From Takakia lepidozioides (Eukaryota > Streptophyta > Takakiopsida > Takakiales > Takakiaceae): 64,000 nucleotides of DNA. How positions within the stretch are numbered: position 1 is the first letter of the stretch; every line of letters starts with the position of its first letter. The DNA is taken from the NCBI GenBank assembly GCA_030704615.1, contig CM060732.1, positions 81,431,171 through 81,495,170 of the forward strand. Reading direction: 5' to 3'. The notes under the pieces were generated by a model. It did no database searches, was not told the origin of the DNA, and worked only from the letters and a program-made list of their open reading frames with translations. Of this stretch, positions 1 to 12,482 are shown one piece after another. Position numbers and translations under genes: made by a program.

Positions 1-337
1 TTGGCAAGTGAGGTACCATCAAAAAAACCTGACAAAGACCTTAACATGTGGGAAGAAAGAAGGGTATTCTCAAGTTTATTTCTGCAAAACATGTTTGATA
101 AAGCTTCAAACTTTCCTACATGGTTAGACGTTTGGAAACCTCTGCAATTGCCCCACATTTTAACCAGGCCAGCCTGTTCATTTGAAAAATAAGTGCTTGC
201 AATCACTATCTAGATCTTGGGTCAAGAAATTCGTCACATTATATGCACAAAGATCAACAGAAGGAGTAGACCTGTAGCAGTAGCAACAAGGCAGTCAACA
301 CAGACAGTTTCTTTCAAGCACTCAGTTAGCATACCAA

Positions 338-3077
338 ATTGGATTTTGAAGCAGAACCCCATGGGGTCATTACAAAAAAGGGCATGGACTGAGGTTCGTC
401 AGAGGCGGCCCAAAAGGTCTCCCACAGGCGTTCAGTTCCGACGTGTACAAAATCCTCAATCGCCAGATACCTGTCTGTTTCTGCTAAGCAAATTCAAAGA
501 AATTGTGAACAAAAATTAGAAAGTAGAGGACAACACTTGCAAATGACTGTGCTACCTTGTTGCAGAGATTAACAATATGACTAAGAGGGAGAGCTCTTCT
601 GCCCCTTTCCAAAATACTTGTGGACCACCGCAGAGCATTTTGCTGATCAAAGGATTCACCAGATTAAACTCACCAGATGGGGATGTGGAGGACTCAACAG
701 GTGGCATTCGTAGTAGCTGTTGGAAAGGAACCCCTTCGAGTGCAAAGTCCAGGAGTCGGAGTTCATCCCAATGAAATGGAAGTTTGAATTTTGATTTCCC
801 TGATGGCAGATTCTGCAGGTTGCTCTGTAACCATTCCTGGATCTCAGCTATGAAGGTGTTGCAGTTCACAAAATGACGAGAGAAGTCCTTCAGTCCCTCT
901 GCAGCATTGCTTTCATGGTTTGAGTATTCGAAAGTCACTCAAACAGAAGTGAGAGATGCACCCATGATCTTTCTTACCCGTGGTCACGGACCCCAAGCCT
1001 AGGGGTGGTGGGAGCTAGGGAGAGATAAACGTCCCCATGCAATGAAGCAAGGCTTGCTCCAGTAGGACTTACCTTCAAACATTATGTTGATTCTGGATTT
1101 CCACATTTCAGGAAGGAACCGTATGATGTGAGCATCCACTCCAGCAGGAGTGGCCACAACTTTTTGGCATCATCTCACTATTCTCAAGTTCAGTAAAATA
1201 AGGTGCAGAGACACATTATGATACTAGCAGAAAGGGCCTCTTTCAGGAGAAAAAATGCTTCAAGCAAATGTTTTTTAAGCCTTGCCATCATGCCCACAAA
1301 TCAGACATATGGGTTCCCTTTTTACAGCACAGCGAATGTACTGTATAGAGGGTAGTCTCACTTCTTCATCAACACATTGGCTCCTTCAGAGTTGCATCAC
1401 ACTTTCTGTGGCGTCACTAATCTCAGCCTCAATTCCTTCACCAACTTCTCTAGACAAAAGAGATCAAAATAATCTGTTAACAAGCAACAGCTGAAACTGA
1501 CATAAGTCTGCCCCACGTGGTTCAAACATAGTAGGAAACAAAATGGGCAATCATGTCAACAAACTGTCTTTCTATTTGTTGTTTGGTCACTTACTGTAAT
1601 AATTTTTCTCTGCATATCTGCCCATTTAGTCAGTTACAAGCCAGGCAGTGAAAACTAGTATTGGTAGATCCTGAAATGACCATGAAGATTGCCCATGGAA
1701 ACAGCCTTCTCAGTCCCTCCACACACCATTCTGAGAAGAATAGAGAAATTAGTACCAACCTAAAGCAACCTTCCGGAAACTCCCTCCTCCCTTCTCCCTT
1801 CTTTTCTCTTCAGACTTGGATGTAGATGCTTCCCCAGACTTCGAAGACCCTCCTGCATACAACCAAATAGGCCATCATTGTACTCAGAAGACATTCATGG
1901 ATTTTCAGACCTTCCAACCTCACTTCAACAGAGAGAACCTATAGAAGCAAGACTCTGACAGGAATCAGTTCCCAGATACGCCAACAGAAGTTTGAATTGG
2001 ATCCAATTGAAAGACAATCAAATCAAAATGAAAGAAGATGACATGAAAAAGACAGCCATAATCACGAAGAGAGGATTGTTTGAGGGCGAAGCGAGATACC
2101 ATTCCCTGGATCTCCTCAGAAGGACATTTTGTTTGCAGGAGCTGAATTTCATAGAGGAAGCCAAGAGTACAGGACTGGTGCTGTTGGCACCAACCCAATT
2201 GAAAGACAATCAGGGTGAAGCCTCAAGAGATCTGGATACCATTCCCTGGATCTCCCAGAAGGACTACTTGTTTCAAAGAGCTGAATATGATAGAGGATGC
2301 TAAGAGTACAGGACCAAAAAGAGCCAAACTTGCCAGTTTCCTTCAGCCTGTTGGGGGACATAGAAGGGAACCCCTCTCAAGAGATGGAAGATCTTCAACC
2401 CCGGACAAACTTGACAGTTTGATAGGCTGGTGTATGAATATTGCTCAAGAACAGATAATTGCGCCAAGACATGGGAGAAACGAAGTCTACTTTGATAAAA
2501 TGTGACGTGTAAACTCTGACTCAAGTGTGGAAAGACTGGTAGCGATATTCAACATAGTGGAAATAGCAGAAACCATCCAGGTCTATTTAATTCTACATTT
2601 CAGGGCACTGCCGTCCTCGATGAGTTTGTCTGCTAGATTTCGCACATCCTTAACGGCAACTATTTGCAGTCATGGCGAAGAAGCAGAGCAGTTTCGCCGA
2701 GGTGAAGGAGAGTCAAATAGACTGTCTTCTAGAAGCACATCTCCATTGGACTTGGGAAAGGTTGTCAGGATGTGAATCGCGTCATAGCCCCAGTACTATT
2801 TTAGAAAATGATCCAGTTTTACTGAAAGAAACGACACCTGATTGAGAAAAGTACTTCCAGGACCCGGGTAGGGAGCGGGATCGCTTTTCCCTCGGATCTC
2901 TTACAGTTAGAATGAATGGGATTGCATCTGAAGACTGTATGATAGAGAGGAAAGAGCCTCCCACGTTGAATCTAATTTCACCACATTCTTGCCTAGCCAG
3001 CTGATCTGATCGCCTTCGGTATGAAGTGGGCATCAACAGGTGAGGATCACTTTCAGCTTCGTGTAAAATGTCATTCA
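338..3077 (-). CDS. Exon-like segments of an unrecognised minus-strand gene (partial)
   Basis: I do not recognise this protein. Several minus-strand segments read like exons. 3077-2905 lies between a CAG acceptor and a GTAAGA donor and contains RRRSDQLARQECGEIRFNVG. 2795-about 2740 starts after TAG and contains YWGYDAIHILTTFPKSNGD. About 2668-2607 contains VKDVRNLADKLIEDGSALK. About 1155-1075 ends in GTAAGT. 937-556 lies between an AG acceptor and a GTAGCA donor and contains LPFHWDELRLLDFALEGVPF. About 480-340 contains IEDFVHVGTERLWETFWAAS. The segments share one strand and order, so one large protein is a fair inference, possibly continuing past the left edge. Not every junction keeps phase: 937-556 ends in phase 2 while the next segment needs phase 1. 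An exon may be missed or the gene may be decaying. The start codon was not found. Confidence 0.35.
2000..2325 (+). repeat. Imperfect tandem duplication, two units
   Basis: Two adjacent units both begin CCAATTGAAAGACAATCA (about 2005 and 2193), share ATACCATTCCCTGGATCTC, and end in a block containing AAGAGTACAGGAC. The first unit is about 55 bases longer. The shared block falls in different reading frames in the two units, so this looks like a non-coding duplication. Confidence 0.6.
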
Positions 3078-3099
3078 CTGATACACAGAGGTACACACA

Positions 3100-6000
3100 T
3101 GTGAAGGGGAAATACTGGAAGAGAAGGTAACTCAGTCAGCTTAGACAGCGTGACAAGGGGAGCTTACCAGATCTCATAATGATGTCCTGTGACACTCAAT
3201 CCCACATCAAAACTCAGGCCTGGAAATTGAGCTTGTCCATGCATTTCCCAGCCTGCTTTTCTGCAGAACCGTCCCACACCTCCAATCACAACACTAACGC
3301 CTATCTCCACTCCCCGATTCCGCTCTAAGCTCGTTCATGCTTTCAAATGGGTGATCGGCCTTCCAGCCCCTACATGTCTGCCAGCGATGATTGCACCCGA
3401 ACCCCTCGGCCTCCATCTATCTCCCTCTCTCGCACATCACCCACCTCTAGATTGTAATAGCTAGGTGGCCCGGCTGATAAGCATCAAACAGACTGACCAA
3501 GCTGAGGTATTTTTGCAAGCGTGTCCTTGAATCCCCCTTGTGCGTGTTGGGTGTTGGGCAACGGTGCTCACTTTCCGAGGGTACATATAATACTACCTAC
3601 TGTGAGATCACACTGCAGACACAAAGTCATACAGCTGTTAATGGGCCGCCAAAGCCATCAAGTATTGAATGGCATTATCACTGGAGGGTACTTGTAGAAA
3701 GGCACTGCTGTTGCCACCCAAAGTATATTTCATGTTCTCAGGAAATTTCCTCAGTAAAGCCTATACTAAAAGTCACTCCTGAGAGCCTGACACTGCCTCC
3801 AAATGGGGTCACCGACGAAATATTCCTGGAAGTCTGGCTTCTCCGATTGTCAGAACGAGCTCCAAACTTGTGCACTGCAAATAATGGCACTTGTACACGT
3901 CTCCAACTCTGGTCTGACACCCTAAAACACCTTTCACTACGTCTGCCATCATTTGATCCTCATACTGATGATGCTTCCCACTTTTAACTCCCAAGTATGA
4001 AAGCTTGCAACTTAAAACATCAAATACAATCCCGGGCTGCTGATATGGCGGCCGAAAAGTCCAAGGAAGCACACCTAGCCGACCTTCGAAGCGCGAGAGC
4101 CCAGTACTCTGCGCAACTGGAGGTTGCACATGCTAGTGGCATCAAGCACAGGTCAACCGCTCCGGATGTTTTGCTTCATCGCAAAGCTTGCTAAACCGTG
4201 TGAGATGCGCCCCACGATGAATGAGGTGTGTGTGGCTTGGGAGTTTAATATGAGACGTATTTTTAGAATCAACCTTCCCACGTTCTCTGATCAGATGCTC
4301 ATTTTCTTGTGCAGGATGAGGATCCATGCTCACATGCTTGGCATTGGTACAATCGCCTATGGCAGGATTTTTCTATCACCTTGCAGATACATGCTCGAGG
4401 TTAGTGGACATTGAAGCACATCGCAGGGTGGGTGCTGACAAATTTTATACTTTGGCTGCCCTTTCAGCAGGATTTTGTTCTTACAGCAGATGGTGCGTTA
4501 TTATTGGAGTGATTTCCATGTTTGAGGAATCTTTCCAACAAATGATAGTTAAAAAATGCAGGAAACTGCTGGGGTTGGGAATTGTTTCTTAAAGTGCATG
4601 CAAGTATACCCAGTCGGTTACAAAACATTCATGGTACATTCAGACTTTATTATCTTTGAAGTTTGCTGAGATTGTTCTCAACTTCATTATTCGTTTCGAT
4701 TCTTAGACCGATCTGTACAGTGACCTTAGTACTGGATCAGCAGCTTGAAGGTTTGCTGGGAAGAAAGTGGCTGTACAGCGGCACTTCCAGAACCTGTTAC
4801 TCTAATGAGCTGCAATTCCATAGTCAGAACTTTACACATTCCAATTGAAGTGTGCGAATACCGAAGGCACAAGAAGCTCACCTCTTTCTGAGGTGTTCCC
4901 TACGTAAGGCGGTGCAGACGACAACGAAACCATTGCAGGAAAATTATTAAATAGCTTTCCCATATAGAGAGAATAACATTTAGGGCTCATCTCAAGAAAT
5001 TCAACCATTGTATTCGTGTGCTTCATTGGGGTCTCCCCTCAGAAGCGCGGATACTTTTGTAATCATAGCCCAAATGAGCAGTGTCCACAAAGACACAACC
5101 CTAAGAAAATTGCAAAAACAATTTCATTACCATCAGATCTATTAATACTACGGACATTATTTCCAGAGTCTTCAGATATCCAAGGAAGATTGTTGCAGCA
5201 TCAATTCTCAAGCCCGGCAGGGCGAAAACTCTTAGGCGGCCACTGCGAATGTTTGAGAAACAAGCCTAGTAGTATATCATCATCGACTCTGGAGAGTGTA
5301 CAAAACCAACCCAATGAATACAAACTATAATTTTGGGTTTACGATTCACAAGAGTAAGTGTAACAAAGTCGAAAGATGTAGAACCGACTTTATAAGCACT
5401 ACAGGTCGCTCAGGTCAGCGGGGGATCATCATTTGAGATGTGACAGTATCACAAAACAAAATCAAGTCTGTTGAGCTTGATCTTAATATTATCTCGTCAT
5501 TGCGACCAGGAATGCTCCACGGAAAGCGATACATGTACAAACCAAAAAGCTCAGTCGTAACCAGTTTGTCTATCACGCAAACATCAGAAGCAGAACTGGC
5601 ATTAGACTGGTGTAGATCATCATCGCCATTACTAACGAATGTTCAATGGGCTGTTGCAAATAAACCAACAGCAATCAGATGTGCTCTATAACACGGAACA
5701 CGTTTACGATAAAACCATAGAAAATCACAGAAGGAAAGGCAGACATCAAGAAATATGGGGCCAATGAATGATTATTAGATCAGACATGACCGTCTGTCCA
5801 ATTGCCCATTCGCCCATCTTTCTTGCACATCCCTCATTCAACGTTCCGTGGAAGGAATACCACGGTGCTGTACACACGGGACTGCATGGCACAAACAGCC
5901 GTCCTAACACTGCTGCCCTCAAAGACAACAAGACAACGCCGAGCAAAGCAGATAGGAACCATCCTCCGATGATCCTTCAATGCAGAGATACAACACCAAG

Positions 6001-6140
6001 GCTAAAGGAAGGATCAGACGTACTGGCTTGGCTCTTTCGAGCTCGTTTAGCAAGATTGGAATCAGATTCGATCATTTGGGGAAAATGTCATCCCTTCCTT
6101 CCTTCGAATACCAGTGAGACCTCACAAGATTTTTATTATT
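3100..6140. other. Stretch without a supported gene
   Basis: Short open frames occur on both strands. One at 4045-4135 (+) begins MAAEKSKEAHLADLRSARAQ and could be the first exon of an unknown protein, but no continuation with matching splice sites was found. 3738-3985 is open on both strands without a recognisable domain. Nothing else is supported. Confidence 0.4.
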
Positions 6141-6149
6141 TTTTTAAAC

Positions 6150-6890
6150 CAGAACAAAGCAGCCCAAAGAAACGGAAAATCGCCGACACTTCATAGAAGA
6201 CGGCCCGGGCCAGCGTAAGGGTTGAGACAGATGTTCCAAGAGCTCCCAACGCACCAACTGGTCCAAACCGTCTCCTCCAGAAGACAGGCTTCGGATAGTA
6301 AACAGAAAATACGAAACAAAGAAAGAACGAGACCACTAGCCACAGGGAAGCGCATAGAGAAAAAACAGAGAAAGGAGGCGCTTCATGAAAACAATCGGAA
6401 GAACGACCGCTACACAACAATCCACATTCAACTGCTCAGCAATTCTTCGGAGCCTGAGGATGCATCGCTATATATACCTCACAAGCACGATGCGCTCCAG
6501 CAAAAAGTCGGCCGCCGCCATCGCGAGAGCTCTGCGATCTGCGGCGACCACTCACCCTGCCCTAACCCTAAACAACCTTCTGGTCACATGGGTACCACCC
6601 ATGTGGATTCGATCTCACGATCACCTCGAGAACGAAGCCTCTTGTCTAAATAGGCTGACGAAAACATACTTGAGTTATATTAATTCACGATAGTAACGGG
6701 CGGTAAGTTATGCCGGCGTCTTTTCAGGAAAACAATTTCACAGTTTATTTCATACTGAATAATCGTATTTCTGTATTTTCACATATCCTGCGGCCCGACA
6801 GGCCACATCCACGGAAAAGGCATCTCTCGAGAACGATTCTAGAGCATCAGAGAATCCGGCTTAAATATGCTTGCCAAGGCTCTGCGGACT
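6150..6890 (-). repeat. Direct repeat R1 flanking laccase 1 on the left; looks like the 5' part of a small minus-strand gene
   Basis: This block matches 12062-12482 in the same orientation. The shared parts are a stretch near GCCCAAAGAAA, the block around 6475-6700 with a telo-box-like CCCTAACCCTAAA and CACCCATGTGGATTCGATCT, and a distal block ending in TATGCTTGCCAAGGCT. Read on the minus strand it has a 5'-UTR-like segment with TTAGGGTTAGGG, then ATG at 6521 opening MAAADFLLERIVLV. A 289 bp segment (6477-6189) with GT and AG ends follows; removing it gives an open frame ending FPFLWAALFWFKK plus a few residues. That segment is absent from R2. I do not recognise the protein. It may be a real small membrane-protein gene or a duplicated gene start. 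Confidence 0.6.
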
Positions 6891-7928
6891 GGTAGAGATT
6901 TGGATTTTTGTGTTGGGCTCTTCTGTCATCTTGCTGATCATTCTTGCAAGGGCCCACTTCATCATGCCACGAATGCCATTCATGCAACAGTCCTGCTTTA
7001 ATGTTAGGCCTCTAGAGTATGAAATTTCTAACAGATAGCCAGGTATCACATATAACCTGACAGCAAGGAGAATTTTCATAAATTATCAGTTACAAGAGGC
7101 ACAGTAAACCAGGTCCTGCCAATGAAAGATAACATTTAATCATTGAGTAGGTTGAAAATATGAAAGATTGTCGGTTTGTAAAATGTTGGTTATGCCTAGC
7201 TAAAATCACTTCCTTCTAGATTGCTAAACACTTCACGAAACAAGCACTAGTATCGGTGTTTGGCTGCGCAAGATATAAATGTAAAATGTCAATGGCAGCT
7301 TGAACCTCATGAATGGATGAATGGATGATGGATGGATGCTCAGCTTGAACCTCATAAATGGATGAATGGATGCTCTATTTCAGATGAGCATGAATGGATG
7401 CTCTATTTTAGGGACGTCTCTCTATGGAATCTAACTACTATATGAGTTAACACTATGAAGAGTAGGATAAACTAACAATTAATCACTTAACACTCTTGAC
7501 ATGGTTTCTAGTGTATTTTTTTGCAGAATATCAAAACCGTAACATTTAGAGTGAAATAACACATAAGTATGTAACAATAAGGCAAGGTCGACTGTATGAG
7601 TTATGTAGCTAGAGAATATATTCTCTCGAATAAGAGACTAGATCAAGTCAAAGAGCATATTGGAAAAGGGAGTTTGATGGAATTTTGAATATTCAGCTCT
7701 TATGCTTCAGCGGCAAACATCATGATTCATGCCATGTGCAGCTGAATTGCTTGTAAGGTGGCCATGGGGGCTATACATGAACTATCTAGAGAATATTCAT
7801 CTCTTGTGCTTGAGCGTCGAACATCATGATTCATGTCCATGTTAAAGAATTTTGGCGGTGGCCAAGCTGCGAATCTTTAATCCGACCGGAGTTATCTGCA
7901 TAGCTTATTGCAACTCGAGCACTAGAGC

Positions 7929-7936
7929 TTTAAATA
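7929..7936 (+). promoter_or_regulatory. Likely TATA box of laccase 1
   Basis: TTTAAATA lies about 200 bases before the first in-frame ATG of laccase 1. The block GCACTAGAGCTTTAAATACA is preserved at the same place before laccase 2, which supports a core-promoter role. Confidence 0.55.
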
Positions 7937-8138
7937 CATGTCTCATAGATGTATGAAATCCTAAAGCTCATTTGCATTCATTGTCACCATCTTTATAATT
8001 CAATCTCAATTTGCCCCTCGGCCTTGTTTTTCGGCGTGACCTGCTCAACATCTCTCTCTCTTTCTCTCTTACAAATTTTCGATCAACATTCTAGGTGCCT
8101 TTGCGTTCTTTACAATTGGTACCCGTTGTCTTACCTCA

Positions 8139-11100
8139 ATGAACAGTGTTGGTCCAACTATGGAATACGGAATGAAATTTAATTGTAGAGAGCGTTTTAT
8201 GTGTGTTAGAGTACTAAGAATTGTTAGAACCTTGCAGGTTGTACTACTTCTCAACATAGTGAGGCCAATAGTGGGTGAATTCCCTTGGCACCACAGGCAT
8301 ACACCCAGCATACGAACGTATTCATGGGAGGTTAGTGCCACGGTCCCTTCCTCTCCCTTTCAATTAGACGCGTAATAGTATATGATTATACGGCCAGTGA
8401 TACAAGATATGGTCATGCACACAACTAATTGGTTGGAATCCCTGATATCATATGGTTATTTGTTTGTACTATTGCACTGACCCGTCTAACTGGACAAATT
8501 AAGTTAATTTTCTTGTGGTGACGAACTGTTCGTGCATGGCAGATACAATACACAAATGTAACACTGCTTTGCAATAGCTCAACAATTGTAACTGTGAATG
8601 GACTATTCCCAGGCCCGACAGTTGAGATCTTCGAGGGTGATAGAGTTTTGATTACAGTCACGAACAGGGTGGCATACAACATAAGTATCCACTGGTATGT
8701 ACATGTGTGTTGTCTCAAAACTGATCAATACGTTCCCACAAGATTAGCAAGGTTTGCATTTTGTAGGTATGAGCATAAACAATTTGAATTGGTATTCCAT
8801 CACTATGTATTCCTCTGTTGGTTGGAAATAGCGGTGCACCTTTGGTCACCTAAATATTCAAAATCTTTGATAGGCAATTCATGGCCGATCCATGAAGTCC
8901 AAATATACCACCATCTAAAACAATACATATTCCCATATCGTTTTGAAAACTTCTTGAAACACAGGTCTACAATCTAAAATTAAAACTGAGTCGCGCTACT
9001 TAGCTCTACAAACTTCCAATATTCCATGGTGGAAAAAAAATGTACCTGAGGCTTGGCGTACTAGAAAGTCTACATGGATTTAGTTCAATAATTGTGTAGA
9101 TCTCATTGTTACTTGTAACTCTATGTGCTTTCCTAACTCAGTTCAGGTATTCGAATAAGTCAGGTTCTCCATTTGTAAGTGTTACAAACTAACAAAGCAC
9201 ATTTGGAGCTTTTTCCTAGCTAAGGAGCTTCATGAACTGAAAATTGTGGAGTAAACTTCTAATTGACAGGCATGGAATAGAGCAGCGTCTATCAGCATGG
9301 GCGGATGGACCTTCTTATGTAACGCAGTGCCCCATACAGCCAAACTACACCTATACATACGACTTTATGGTAGTAGGACAGACGGGTACATTGTGGTGGC
9401 ATGCACACATCTCCTGGATCCGAGCTACTGTGCATGGGGCTTTCATCATTCACCCGAGGCCAGCTAACAAGCTATTTCCTTTTATCTTTCCCAAGAAGAG
9501 GGTTGTCAAGGACGTTCCAATCCTTCTTGGTGAGTTATCTTGCTTGATCCCACCACCACAACTTCAAATATTATTCGCAAGAAGGAGATTGATATTGTTT
9601 TGAAACGTTGTACCACAAATTGTGAGCACTGCTAGTTTGGAAATTCTACAAAGCATCTAGATAGGGTAGTTTATGTAATTGGACATTAGAAACATGAGAC
9701 GTTATATCTAGAGTTGCTTACAGAAAAACAACAGCTGCACATATCTAGGTGATGTACAGAGAAATGTTTAAAAATCGAAAATGCTAGGGGATCAGTCATG
9801 CTTGGTCGGTGTTACATTAGTTTATTAATATTTAGATATATATATTTGGATCAACAACGCATTGATCAAGGTTGTATCATTCCTCATGTACAAGTGGGGC
9901 TGAAGCTCTCGAGCGTCCCCTATAAGAAATATCCAAAAGAGTTTTAATTGTATCATGTTAAAATTATAGAGTCAATTAAATATATGATGGCTTGGGATCG
10001 ACATTTGCAATCAAATGCAACTACTAGCGCTGTGGACAATTTATAGATCATGCCGTATTTGACACAGATCTGTTAAATCTTAGAAGTACTTGGATGTATA
10101 TCATCTTGAACATTCAATTGCAAATCTCTTATGTAACTTGTGAGGCTAGCTCCAGGCCTCTGGAATTCAAATGAACTGACAATTTGGCTTGATATGAAAT
10201 CAGGGGACTTTTGGCGGGGCAATGTGGAGGACATTGAGAAGTCACTGCTCAGAACAGGCTCAGGGCCAGGTTTTCCTCAGTCGTATCTCATAAATGGACA
10301 ACCTGGAGCATTATATCCATGTTCTTCGACAGGTGTGCTAACTAGATAGCTTGTTCATGCTTCCATGCAGCGCTTGATGTAAACTCGCGTGCACTCATCT
10401 AGAAACGTTATTTTATTCAAGAGGATGCAAACGTATATATTCATCTACTATCCATATTTTATGGCATGTGAATTGCTACTAAGGAGTAGTCTATACGTGT
10501 GGTGTGTGGTGGATGTGTTTAGGTATGTACACCCTCAATGTGACTGTTGGCGAAACGTTTCTACTTCGTCTCCTCAATGTGGCGTTGAGTGTCGAGTTCT
10601 TTTTTTCAATTGCAAATCACACATTCACCGTGGTTGAAGTGGATGGCTGGTCCATCAAGCCATTCAGTACATCAGTCGTATTCATCCCTCCAGGTCAAAC
10701 GACAAATGTTCTCGTTAAAGCTGACCAGCCCTCCAACTCCAACTACTACATGGTTTCCTCAATCTACAATTCTAACCCAAATGTTCCATTCAACCCCGTA
10801 TCGGCATATGGTTTGCTCAATTACATTCAGGAGTTGGGATTTGACGGTGATATTGATGTCGACTTCCCTCGTCACAAATCTGGCCAGGGCTCAAATAACT
10901 CTAGTAAACCACTCACACCTCTTGTGCCCGCTTTTGATGATACGAACTCGGTTACGAACTTCACTGAAAGCCTCAAAGGCCTTAGCTCTGAAACTGGCAC
11001 AGTGCCCACGACAGTGGATCGAAACGTCTTCCTTGCTTTCTCGTTGAATTTGCTCCCGTGTGGACCTCAAGGCGACTGTCAGGGTCTTTTTGGACAACGA

Positions 11101-11806
11101 CAATCAGCCTCTATTAACAATATCTCCTTTGTTCTGCCAACATCAACCTCTTTGCTTCAGGCCTACTACTACAATACTAGTGGGGTCTACACGACAGATT
11201 ACCCGGAAACTCCACCTGTGCCGTATGACTACACGGGGATCGGCCCTTTTGTGTTTCCAGATGCAAGTCAATCCACAAAAGTCATCGTCGTCGAATATGG
11301 CTCCGTCGTGCAAATGGTATTGCAAGATACAAACATAATTGGTGTTGAAAACCACCCCATTCATCTGCATGGTTATAGTTTTTTTGTTGTAGGGGTGGGG
11401 TTTGGGAACTACAATGCCTCAACTGCAACATTGAACTTGGTGGATCCACCGAAGCAAAACACCATTGCACTTCCAAAAGCAGGCTGGGTGGTCATCAGGT
11501 TCACTGCAGACAACCCAGGTATGGAGCCATTTGCATTTTTAGAGAATCTCGCATATGATTCATCTACTATGACTTGCAGTTTCTACTAGTTATGCTTATC
11601 AATGAGGAACAATTCTTGAAAGTGCTATCTTGTTCAGCAGAGACTAACACATGTACGCTTGCATATTTTCCGCAGGTGTCTGGTTTTTGCACTGTCATTT
11701 GGAGATTCATATGAGTTGGGGTATGAAGGTGGTGTTCATCGTGAAGAATGGTGTGGGTCCAAAACAAACACTTCCTGGTCCGCCTTTGGATTTACCGCAG
11801 TGTTAA
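8139..11806 (+). CDS. Laccase 1 (multicopper oxidase), six exons
   Basis: Laccases are secreted copper oxidases (p-diphenol:O2 oxidoreductase) that oxidise phenolics in the apoplast. Exons 8139-8330, 8543-8694, 9270-9529, 10204-10332, 10523-11518 and 11676-11806 all have GT-AG introns and compatible phases. They sum to 1860 nt, giving 619 residues with no internal stop. All four copper motifs are present: HWHG (residues 114-117), WHAH (158-161), HPIHLHG (522-528) and [12 protein letters not shown] (582-593). A hydrophobic signal segment spans about residues 21-46, so translation may start at Met21 instead of Met1. The residue ten after the copper-binding Cys is Met593; from memory, many lignin laccases have Leu there, so a lower redox potential is inferred. 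The gene sits in a segmental duplication and is bracketed by repeats R1 and R2. Confidence 0.93.
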
Positions 11807-12032
11807 TAGTAACTAGATCTTTTGATCATTGAAGCTCGATCAACCATCCCCATGCATCGAACTCGAGAGACTCCATATACAACCCTAAAAACCATTTCCA
11901 ACAAGAAATTCTTGTCATCAAACCTCACCCAATTCTATGTGCGGCCTTCCTCGACATACATGTTCACATGATTTATCATCTTGCGCAACCAAGACAAGAG
12001 TATTGAGCTCGACATTTTAGGTAGAACTTTTG

Positions 12033-12038
12033 AATAAA
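12033..12038 (+). terminator. Polyadenylation signal of laccase 1
   Basis: AATAAA lies 230 bases after the stop codon and is conserved with its surroundings in copy 2 (29983-29988). The duplicated homology ends just after it. Confidence 0.5.
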
Positions 12039-12061
12039 GCCTACTTTGAATAAACATAGGA

Positions 12062-12482
12062 ATAAGCGGCCCAAAGAAATGGGAATCGACGGCACTTCAC
12101 AAGCACGATGCGCTCTAGCAAATAGTTGGCTGCCGCCATCGCCAAAGCTATGCCACCACTCATCTTGCCCTAACCCTAAATGACATTTTTGGTCACATGG
12201 GCACCACCCATGTGGATTCGATCTCACGATCACCTGTAGAACTAAGCCTCTAGCCTAAATAGGCTTAGGAGGAAAATATAATTGAGTCACAGTTATGAGG
12301 ACCGTGCCCCGGCCCTGGAGTTTTTTGGAAAATAATTTCACCATTCATTTAATATTAAATAAGCGTATTTTTGTATTTTCACCTATCCTGAGGCCCGACA
12401 AAATAAGGAATCTATCAAGAACGATTCTAGAGCATCGGAGAATTGGGCTTAAAATATGCTTGCCAAGGCTATGTGGATTGGC
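12062..12482 (-). repeat. Direct repeat R2 (right of laccase 1), lacking the 289 bp segment of R1
   Basis: R2 matches R1 (6150-6890) but lacks the GT...AG-bounded segment. Its minus-strand ATG at 12139 opens a 31-residue frame, MAAANYLLERIVLV followed by KCRRFPFLWAAYS and a short tail. The right end is GCTATGTGGATTGG, which corresponds to the sequence directly before the laccase unit in R1. In R2 the laccase unit does not follow for another 13 kb. Confidence 0.65.

Larger units (their letters stand above)
6889..12046 (+). repeat. Segmental duplication, copy 1 (laccase unit)
   Basis: Homology to 25519-29997 starts at ACTGGTAGAG and continues through the promoter, all six exons, all five introns and the 3' flank, to just past the AATAAA signal. 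Copy 1 has about 600 bp more DNA upstream (about 6990-7605), including short GGATGAAT-type repeats near 7309-7400. Exons, introns and flanks are all retained, so this is a DNA-level duplication and not a retrocopy. Confidence 0.88.

Noticed and set aside
6558-6571. Interstitial telomere sequence (CCCTAACCCTAAA)
   Set aside because: Only two units. It lies in a 5'-leader-like position in both R copies, which fits a telo-box promoter or leader element better.
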